Positions 58,061 to 64,000 of a DNA stretch of 64,000 nucleotides are shown here, in pieces. The notes beneath the pieces are model-generated. The model did no database searches, had not been told where the DNA came from, and worked only from the letters and a program-made list of their open reading frames with translations. Where the stretch lies: positions 1-64,000 of the forward strand of contig JAFYSJ010000017.1 in the NCBI GenBank assembly GCA_017559445.1, in the 5' to 3' direction. The position numbers were made by a program, and so were the translations under genes. The first letter of the stretch is position 1. The number at the start of each line of letters is the position of its first letter. This DNA comes from Clostridia bacterium. GTDB lineage: Bacteria > Bacillota > Clostridia > RGIG7378.

Positions 58061-59423
58061 GTGCAACACTTATTTGGACAAGGGCTTTCAGCCAATGTCC
58101 ATCTATGTTAGAGATTTTCTAGCAGCAGTTGGAGAGCAGGGACAGGATATCGTTATTGGTATTCAGCGTAACAAGGGCAATATGTCCACATTCGCTACTA
58201 AGATTTATCCAGATGGCACAGGCCACGATGAGGAGAACGGCGCATACGTAGAGAGACTTGTTAAGACTCTCCTTTGGGCTAGAGGCGGATACAAGGTTAT
58301 TATCGCAGGTTCCAAGGTTATGGCTGACTACATGGCTAAGGTTTACAGCGTAGGCGGTCTTAGAGACTTTGACCGTGACTTCATGGCTGGCGTATATGAG
58401 CAGCCCTTCCAGGTTGAGTACGCTACATTGGAGAACGCACCTGTAGATAAGGAGAGCGCATCTCCAGTAGGTCGTCACCTTAACGGATGCCGTATCGGCT
58501 TCGACGCAGGTGGATCTGACCGTAAGGTTTCTGCTGTTATCGATGGTGAGGCAGTTTACTCTGAGGAGGTTATCTGGTTCCCTAAGCTTAACGCAGATCC
58601 TCAGTATCAGTACGATGGCATTCTCGACTCCATGAAGAGAGCTGCAGAGCATATGCCTAGAGTAGACGGTATCGGCGTATCTTCTGCTGGCGTATATATT
58701 GACAACAAGATCATGGTAGCTTCCTTGTTTATCAAGGTTTCTCCAGAGGATTTCGAGAGCAGAGTTAAGAACATGTACATCGACATCGCTAAGGAGTTCG
58801 GACCTGACGTTCCATTGGAAGTTGCAAATGACGGTGACGTAACAGCTTTGGCAGGTGCTATGGACCTTGAGGATGATCAGGTTCTCGGTATTGCAATGGG
58901 TACATCTGAGGCTGCAGGTTATGTAGATAACCAGGGCAATATCACAGGATGGCTCAACGAGTTCGCATTCATTCCAGTAGACTTCAATCCAGAGTCCATG
59001 GTTGACGAGTGGTCTGGCGATTACGGCTGCGGAGTTAAGTATTTCTCCCAGGATGCTGTAATTAAATTGGCTCCTCTTGCAGGCATCGAGTTGGACGAGA
59101 CACTTTCTCCTGCTGAGAAGCTTAAGGTTGTTCAGGGCCTTATGGCTGAGGGCGACGAGAGAGCAGAGCAGATCTACAGAACAATCGGTGTTTACTTTGG
59201 ATATGCTATTGCATACTACGCAATGTTCTACGGTATTAAGCATGTTCTCATCATGGGCAGAGTAACATCCGGTAACGGTGGTGTTCTCATCCTTGAGGAG
59301 GCAGACAAGGTGCTTAAGGCTGAGTTCCCAGAGCTCAACCAGATTCAGTTGCACATTCCTGACGAGAGCTCCAGAAGAGTTGGTCAGTCTGTAGCAGCAG
59401 CTAGCTTGCCAGAGATTAAGTAA
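58050..59423 (+). CDS. ROK-like sugar kinase with N-terminal extension
   Basis: Start ATG 58050 (MKLKCNTYLDKGFQ) behind CGGAGGAGAG. 457 residues. The first 150 residues are unassigned. From about 155 the fold is ASKHA/ROK: GFDAGGSDRKVSAVID (phosphate 1), DGIGVSSAGVYID, EVANDGDVTALAGA and GIAMGTSEAAGYVD (phosphate 2). The CxCGxxGCxE zinc motif is missing. Overlap with nagA suggests it phosphorylates an amino sugar such as GlcNAc, but this is inference from context. Confidence 0.75.
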   Translation: MKLKCNTYLDKGFQPMSIYVRDFLAAVGEQGQDIVIGIQRNKGNMSTFATKIYPDGTGHDEENGAYVERLVKTLLWARGGYKVIIAGSKVMADYMAKVYSVGGLRDFDRDFMAGVYEQPFQVEYATLENAPVDKESASPVGRHLNGCRIGFDAGGSDRKVSAVIDGEAVYSEEVIWFPKLNADPQYQYDGILDSMKRAAEHMPRVDGIGVSSAGVYIDNKIMVASLFIKVSPEDFESRVKNMYIDIAKEFGPDVPLEVANDGDVTALAGAMDLEDDQVLGIAMGTSEAAGYVDNQGNITGWLNEFAFIPVDFNPESMVDEWSGDYGCGVKYFSQDAVIKLAPLAGIELDETLSPAEKLKVVQGLMAEGDERAEQIYRTIGVYFGYAIAYYAMFYGIKHVLIMGRVTSGNGGVLILEEADKVLKAEFPELNQIQLHIPDESSRRVGQSVAAASLPEIK

Positions 59424-59439
59424 GATATTTAGATTCAGA

Positions 59440-59467
59440 GCGGCCGAGGGGACTTGGCCGCCTGTTT
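59440..59467 (+). terminator. Terminator after nagA operon
   Basis: GCGGCC / GGCCGC stem with a 10-base loop, then CTGTTTT. Confidence 0.7.
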
Positions 59468-59485
59468 TGGGTTTAAGAGGGATAT

Positions 59486-60373
59486 ATGAAAGGCAAATAT
59501 ATTTCTTGGATTATGGCCTTGGCAGTGCTTGTAATGGTTTTTGCAGTGTTAACAGGCTGTGATAATGACGTAACTACAGAGGGTTTGGCACAGGCTACGC
59601 CAACAAGTACACCAACAAGCACACCAACTGCTAACCCTGGTCCACAGCAGTATTTAACTGTGGATGGATACAACTTAGAGCTTGCATTTTGCGATGAGTT
59701 TAATGGAAACAACTTAAACCAGGCCCTTTGGAGCTATTGCCCCGCATGGGAAAGACAGGACCTTGGCAATATGTGGGACAAAAAGCAGGTATCTGTTTCA
59801 GATGGCAATCTGGTTCTTAACATGGACTACGGTGACGGTGTTTACAAGTCAGGTGCCATTAGAACAATCAATAAATATCAGCAGAAGTACGGATATTTCG
59901 AAATTAGGTGTCAGATTAACCAGGTTCCAGGTTTTTGGTGCGCATTCTGGCTTTATTGCACAGGCGTATCTGGAGCAAATGGTTCTGGAGAAGATGGCAC
60001 AGAGATCGACATTTTCGAATCAGCCTACTATGGTAAAGACCTCATTGGCCACGCCATCCATTACGATGACGACTCATGGCAGGGAGGCAACAGTATTTAC
60101 AGCGATTCCTACACATCTTATGTGCAAGGCATATACGAGGGTTACCACACATTCTCACTTCTTTGGACACCGAACCAGTACGTTTGGTACATAGACGGAC
60201 AGGAAGTGTGGAGACTTACAGAAAAGGATGTTCCCGGCGGCATTTGCCAAGTTCCACTTTACCTCAAAGTATCTGTGGAAACAGGCAGTTGGACAGGCCT
60301 TCCAGATCAAAAGGACATGCCTGCATCCTTCTTGGTAGATTACGTTAGGACATATACAATTATAGAAGAATAA
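59486..60373 (+). CDS. Glycoside hydrolase family 16 lipoprotein (beta-glucanase)
   Basis: 295 residues. Lipobox VLTGC at about residue 25, a Thr/Pro linker (ATPTSTPTSTPTANPG) and a GH16 jelly roll: FCDEFNGNNLNQALW, YGYFEIRCQI, GTEIDIFESAYYG with the catalytic ExDxxE, and WTPNQYVWYIDGQEVW. It should cleave mixed-linkage or beta-1,3-glucans at the cell surface. No transporter or CBM neighbours. Own GAGGGAT SD. Confidence 0.9.
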   Translation: MKGKYISWIMALAVLVMVFAVLTGCDNDVTTEGLAQATPTSTPTSTPTANPGPQQYLTVDGYNLELAFCDEFNGNNLNQALWSYCPAWERQDLGNMWDKKQVSVSDGNLVLNMDYGDGVYKSGAIRTINKYQQKYGYFEIRCQINQVPGFWCAFWLYCTGVSGANGSGEDGTEIDIFESAYYGKDLIGHAIHYDDDSWQGGNSIYSDSYTSYVQGIYEGYHTFSLLWTPNQYVWYIDGQEVWRLTEKDVPGGICQVPLYLKVSVETGSWTGLPDQKDMPASFLVDYVRTYTIIEE

Positions 60374-60390
60374 ATTTTTGGAGAAAAATA

Positions 60391-62040
60391 ATGGATTATC
60401 AGCGTTTAGCGGCACTTATGTTCCCACAGGAGTTAAAGACACCAGAGGAGTACGAGGCACTTTTCCCAGTTCGTAACTTGCCTGAGGGAGCCAAAATCAC
60501 ACGTATGGCACCTAGCCCTACAGGTTTCATGCACCTTGGTAACCTTTTTGGTGCAATTGTAGACGAGAGATTGGCACACCTTAGCGGAGGTAAGTTTATC
60601 CTTCGTATCGAGGATACAGACCTTAAGAGACAGGTTCCTGGAGCAGTTGAGCTCATTACTAGAGTTTTCGGTCAGTACGGCCTTAATATCGACGAGGGTG
60701 TTACATCCGATGGCGAGATTGGTGAGTATGGCCCATACTACCAGAGACAGAGAGCTCCTATTTATCAGGCATTTGCTAAGAAGCTTGTTTTGGAGGGTAA
60801 GGCATATCCTTGTTTCTGCACAGAGCAGGATTTGGAGAATATGCGTAACCTTCAGGAGCAGAGACATGAGAACCCTGGATACTACGGCGAGTACGCAGTA
60901 CACAGAGACATGGACGTTGATACAGTTGAGCAGTTGATCAAGGAGGGTAAGCCCTTTGTAGTACGTTTCCGTTCCACAGGCGACCCAGACAAGACAGTTA
61001 CAATCGACGACCAGATCAAGGGCAAGATTTCCGTTCCAGAGAACAATCAGGACTTCGTATTGCTTAAGTCCGACGGTATTCCAACATACCACTTTGCTCA
61101 CGTAGTTGACGATCACCTTATGCGCACATCTGTTGTTGTTAGAGGTGAAGAGTGGCTTTCTACACTTAACTGGCACATTCAGCTCTTTGGTGCTCTTGGT
61201 TTCAAGATGCCAAAGTTCGCTCATACATCCCACATGATGAAGGTAGATGGCGACAAAAAGCGTAAGCTCTCTAAGCGTAAGGATCCAGAGGCTTCCTTGG
61301 ACTTCTACAGAACAGAGGGTTATCCACCAGAGTCTGTTAAGGAATACCTTATGACAGTTATTAACTCCAACTTTGAGGATTGGAGAATTGCTAACCCAAC
61401 AGCTCCATTGGAGACATTCCCCTTCTCCCTTAAGAAGATGAGCGTTTCTGGTACACTCTTTGACATGGATAAGTTTAGAGACGTAAGCAAGAACGTTATT
61501 GCTAGAATGTCTGCAGAAGAGGTATATGACAGAGTTGTAGATTGGGCACAGGAGTTTGATCAGGACCTTTACAATTGTTTGACAAGAGATCCTGATTACG
61601 CAAAGTCCATTTTGGCAATTGGCCGCGGTGGCAAGAAGCCTCGTAAGGACTTGGCTTTGTGGAGCGAGGTTAAGGATTATTTGAGTTTCTTCTACGATGA
61701 GTTGTTCAACCCTGACTACACAATGCCTGAGAATGTTGCTAAGGAAGATGTTGCACGTATCCTTGCAGATTACGGTGACATCTACAACCCAGAGGTAGAC
61801 ATGACAGAGTGGTTCAATGCCATTTGTCAGTACTCTGGCACTATCGGATTTGCTAGCTCCACTAAGGAGTACAAGCAGAACCCAGAGCAGTTCCGTGGCA
61901 GCCCTGGAGACACATCCATGGTATTGCGCGTAGCTGTTTGCGGCAGACAGAACTCACCTGATTTGTTCTCCTGCATGCAGATTTTGGGCGCAGACAAGGT
62001 TAAGGCTAGACTTCAGGAAGCTCTTAACAAGTTGAACTAA
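60391..62040 (+). CDS. gltX: Glutamyl-tRNA synthetase
   Basis: 549 residues. Class I signatures: MAPSPTGFMHLGNLFGA (HIGH-like), FILRIEDTDLKRQ and the KMSKS-like KKRKLSKRKDPEAS. It is longer than typical GluRS (about 480) at the N-terminus (about 35 extra residues) and in the C-terminal anticodon domain. It charges tRNA-Glu and, in lineages without GlnRS, also tRNA-Gln. It converges with and overlaps the XRE gene by 17 bases. Confidence 0.93.
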   Translation: MDYQRLAALMFPQELKTPEEYEALFPVRNLPEGAKITRMAPSPTGFMHLGNLFGAIVDERLAHLSGGKFILRIEDTDLKRQVPGAVELITRVFGQYGLNIDEGVTSDGEIGEYGPYYQRQRAPIYQAFAKKLVLEGKAYPCFCTEQDLENMRNLQEQRHENPGYYGEYAVHRDMDVDTVEQLIKEGKPFVVRFRSTGDPDKTVTIDDQIKGKISVPENNQDFVLLKSDGIPTYHFAHVVDDHLMRTSVVVRGEEWLSTLNWHIQLFGALGFKMPKFAHTSHMMKVDGDKKRKLSKRKDPEASLDFYRTEGYPPESVKEYLMTVINSNFEDWRIANPTAPLETFPFSLKKMSVSGTLFDMDKFRDVSKNVIARMSAEEVYDRVVDWAQEFDQDLYNCLTRDPDYAKSILAIGRGGKKPRKDLALWSEVKDYLSFFYDELFNPDYTMPENVAKEDVARILADYGDIYNPEVDMTEWFNAICQYSGTIGFASSTKEYKQNPEQFRGSPGDTSMVLRVAVCGRQNSPDLFSCMQILGADKVKARLQEALNKLN

Positions 62041-62428
62041 CCCGTTGACCATGTAGACTATCAAGGAATTTGAGCACAAGGTTCTTTTCCTCGTCGGAGA
62101 GACATAGGACTTTGGGTAAAGTTTCTGGATGACCATCTGTATTACAGAAATTGCGAGGCAAAAAATATGTTTCGCATGTAGAATCGTTTGACATTACTAT
62201 GGCCTTGGCTTGTCCAAGGCTATAGTTTGTAAGATCCAAACATAGTCCAAGTATAGAACAGTTCACGTTAAAAGCTTCGGACATCTTGTTCACAATGGAA
62301 AATGTGGGCTCTACCAAGCCATTTTCGTATTTGCTAATTAGGGAGCGATCCACGTTGAGAAAACGGGCCATGTCCTCTTGTGTTAAACCGGCGTTCCTCC
62401 TAAAGAATAGTATTATTTTACTAACCAT
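62024..62428 (-). CDS. XRE-family transcriptional regulator
   Basis: Start ATG 62428 (MVSKIILFFRRNAGL), preceded by GAAGGAGTG at good spacing. 134 residues: helix-turn-helix GLTQEDMARFLNVDRSLISK and YENGLVEPTF (about residues 14-43), then an unassigned C-terminal half. It probably regulates a local stress or regulatory gene; the target is unknown. Confidence 0.85.
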   Translation of the reverse strand: MVSKIILFFRRNAGLTQEDMARFLNVDRSLISKYENGLVEPTFSIVNKMSEAFNVNCSILGLCLDLTNYSLGQAKAIVMSNDSTCETYFLPRNFCNTDGHPETLPKVLCLSDEEKNLVLKFLDSLHGQRVSSTC

Positions 62429-62582
62429 AAACAAAACACTCCTTCTTTAAGATGTTATTTTTTATATGCAGGGGATTTTATGACATTTTGGTTGTGTAAG
62501 AAAGTGAATGTTGTGCACATTTTGATACATTCATTAAATTGTTTTTACAAAAATAGACATTATCTTTAAATGGTTAAGAAAT

Positions 62583-63320
62583 ATGAAGAATATATTGCTT
62601 ACAACTCAATATGATGGAACAGATTTTTGCGGTTGGCAGTGTCAGCATGAGTGCAGAACTGTGCAGGAGACTTTGCAGAATGCTATTTCTGAGGTAACAG
62701 GCGAGGAAATCACACTATATGGATGTAGCCGCACAGATGCAGGTGTTCACGCAGCGAAGCATGTTTCCAACTTTAAGACGAATTCCAACATCCCACCTGA
62801 GAGATTTTCATATGCTCTGAATGTTTTGCTTCCACAGGATGTTAAGGTTTTGTGTAGCGAAGAAACACACATGGACTTTAACGCAAGATTCAAGGCGAAG
62901 AGCAAAAAATACAGATACTGCATTCAGTATGGTCCAGCACCACAGGCTCTTTGGAATAGATTTGCATATTATAGCCCCAAGGTTCCAGATATTGCTAAGA
63001 TGCAGCAGGCAGCGGACGCCTTTGTGGGTGAGCATGACTTTAGAGGATTTCAGGCATCTGGTGGAACAGTTAAGTCCACAGTACGTCGCATTATCTCATG
63101 TCAGGTGGTGCAGATGGCTCCAAACGTTGTTGCAGTGGAGATCGAGGGCACTGGGTTCTTGTACAACATGGTGCGTATCATTGCAGGTACATTATTATTT
63201 GTAGGAATCGGCAAGATTCCAGCTGAATCCATGGCAGAAATAATTGCATCCGGCGAGCGAAAGAGGGCTGGAAAGACGCTTTCACCTTGCGGATTGATGC
63301 TTATGGAGGTCAATTATTAA
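62583..63320 (+). CDS. truA: tRNA pseudouridine synthase A
   Basis: 245 residues. YDGTDFCGWQCQ, catalytic Asp in YGCSRTDAGVHA (about 53), FNARFKAKSKKYRY, GEHDFRGFQASGG and FLYNMVRIIAGTL. It makes pseudouridine at tRNA positions 38-40. In Firmicutes it commonly sits between ecfT and rplM; here ecfT is elsewhere. Confidence 0.96.
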   Translation: MKNILLTTQYDGTDFCGWQCQHECRTVQETLQNAISEVTGEEITLYGCSRTDAGVHAAKHVSNFKTNSNIPPERFSYALNVLLPQDVKVLCSEETHMDFNARFKAKSKKYRYCIQYGPAPQALWNRFAYYSPKVPDIAKMQQAADAFVGEHDFRGFQASGGTVKSTVRRIISCQVVQMAPNVVAVEIEGTGFLYNMVRIIAGTLLFVGIGKIPAESMAEIIASGERKRAGKTLSPCGLMLMEVNY

Positions 63321-63433
63321 TACAATTTTTGAGGACATTGCTTTGAAAAAGCCTCAAAAAGGCCCAAAAACGAAGAAAAACGCACCTTTATGGGTCGTAG
63401 ATTAAAATAATTCAAAAATTTCGAAAATAACTG

Positions 63434-63462
63434 TTGACAAGGTGGACTACTTATATTAGAAT
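63434..63462 (+). promoter_or_regulatory. Promoter of rplM-rpsI
   Basis: TTGACA (63434-63439), 17-base spacer, TAGAAT (63457-63462). The short leader contains a CTCAC / GTGAG stem (about 63464-63480), possibly part of an L13-type leader. Confidence 0.7.
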
Positions 63463-63518
63463 CTCACCTGTTGCGTGAGAAATCACGTTATTTCGGAATG
63501 TTATTTTGGAGGGTTTAA

Positions 63519-63953
63519 ATGAACACATATGTTGTTAAAGGCAACTCCATTGAGAGAAAATGGTATGTTGTTGATGCAAGCGGTTTGACTCTCGGTAGAT
63601 TGGCTAGCCAGGTTGCAGCAATCTTGAGAGGTAAGAATAAGCCTACCTTTACTCCTAACCTTGACACAGGTGACTATGTTATCGTAGTTAATGCTGATAA
63701 GATCGTTCTTACAGGTAAGAAGCTTGAGAAGAAGATGTACTATCACCACACAGGTTACCGTGGCGGACTTAGAGATGTATCTGCAGGCAAGTTGTTGGCT
63801 AAGAATCCTGAGAGAGTTATCGAGTTGGCAGTTAAGGGTATGCTTCCTAAGAATGCTCTTGGTAGACAGATGTACAGAAAGCTCAAGGTTTACGCAGGCC
63901 CCGAGCATGAGCACCAGGCACAGCAGCCTGAGGTTCTCACACTTGTAGACTAG
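63519..63953 (+). CDS. rplM: 50S ribosomal protein L13
   Basis: 144 residues with the L13 hallmarks [45 protein letters not shown] and [33 protein letters not shown]. Co-transcribed with rpsI. Confidence 0.98.
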   Translation: MNTYVVKGNSIERKWYVVDASGLTLGRLASQVAAILRGKNKPTFTPNLDTGDYVIVVNADKIVLTGKKLEKKMYYHHTGYRGGLRDVSAGKLLAKNPERVIELAVKGMLPKNALGRQMYRKLKVYAGPEHEHQAQQPEVLTLVD

Positions 63954-63966
63954 GAGGTAAACTTAA

Positions 63967-64000
63967 ATGGCTAAGATTCAGCAGTATCAGGGCACAGGTA
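63967..64000 (+). CDS. rpsI: 30S ribosomal protein S9, N-terminal fragment (cut by window end)
   Basis: ATG 63967 after TAGGAGGTAAACTTAA opens MAKIQQYQGTG, the start of bacterial S9 as expected after rplM. Only 11 codons are inside the window. Confidence 0.85.
   Translation, partial: MAKIQQYQGTG

Noticed and set aside
58119-59354. 411-codon minus-strand frame opposite the ROK-like kinase
   Set aside because: Shadow frame with aberrant composition and no start signals.

Overview
The window looks like a chromosome segment from a low-to-moderate GC Gram-positive Clostridia, most likely a Lachnospiraceae-type member of the Bacillota. Reasons: strong AGGAGG-type ribosome sites, TTGACA/TATAAT-type promoters, clostridial operon neighbourhoods (mreBCD-PBP2-minDE-mgsA beside an M50B/SpoIVFB-like protease; truA-rplM-rpsI; pstSCAB-phoU), Spo0A-box-like TTGTCGAAA sites, PF16935-type holin-like toxins and many lipobox lipoproteins. 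This is inference from content; no species can be named from the sequence alone.

Layout. 1-5 kb: tail of an ISL3-like transposase, an orphan lipoprotein, an AMP-forming acyl-CoA ligase, a DUF1232 protein and an AAA_14/DUF4143 ATPase. 4.9-8.9 kb: a complete pstSCAB-phoU phosphate operon on the minus strand with Pho-box-like repeats upstream. 9-18.4 kb: cation/proton antiporter, D,D-carboxypeptidase, a type I toxin-antitoxin (TA) locus plus a second solo antitoxin, a four-helix-bundle protein, three tandem M42 aminopeptidases, alanine racemase and an ArsC/Spx-family protein, with three hairpin arrays between them. 18.4-36.1 kb: an AT-richer accessory or defence island with a HigA remnant, an AbiEi/AbiEii pair behind an operator-like inverted repeat, a UvrD-like helicase with inserted nuclease-like domain, a second AAA_14 ATPase, HNH nuclease plus MazG-like protein behind a perfect palindrome, a small cationic protein with two membrane proteins (both frameshifted in homopolymers), a DEDDh exonuclease-BRCT protein, and a Sau3AI-like restriction-modification pair with a NUDIX gene. 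36.3-38 kb: flavin reductase, a second type I TA locus with its own duplicated solo antitoxin, and two more arrays. 38-54.7 kb: IMP dehydrogenase of the Tritrichomonas-like type, an ECF transporter pair, the cell-shape/division cluster, aspartate-semialdehyde dehydrogenase, NrdR and a probable DUF3810 pseudo-protease. 54.7-64 kb: the longest array, signal peptidase I, glucokinase, nagA with a ROK-like kinase, a GH16 glucanase, gltX, an XRE regulator, and truA-rplM-rpsI (cut by the window end).

The most striking structure is a dispersed family of intergenic arrays (six arrays, roughly 70 linkers). Short hairpins of several recurrent stem types are strung together by linkers that nearly always contain CTAG (YACTAG or CTAGTR). 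Stem sequences recur in non-fixed order, loops vary freely, and the linker is constant. The arrays sit tightly against genes: they supply the stop codon of two genes and run into the ribosome site of others. I do not recognise this family. The two type I TA loci lie beside arrays and share a second peculiarity: each has a downstream solo antitoxin copy that keeps promoter-proximal sequence and terminator but only the last few toxin codons.

Together the genes describe an ordinary core (envelope growth, phosphate and amino-sugar metabolism, translation) interrupted by an accessory island and by the repeat family. All coordinates were read by eye. Structures, families and promoters are judged from motifs, with no searches or folding calculations.
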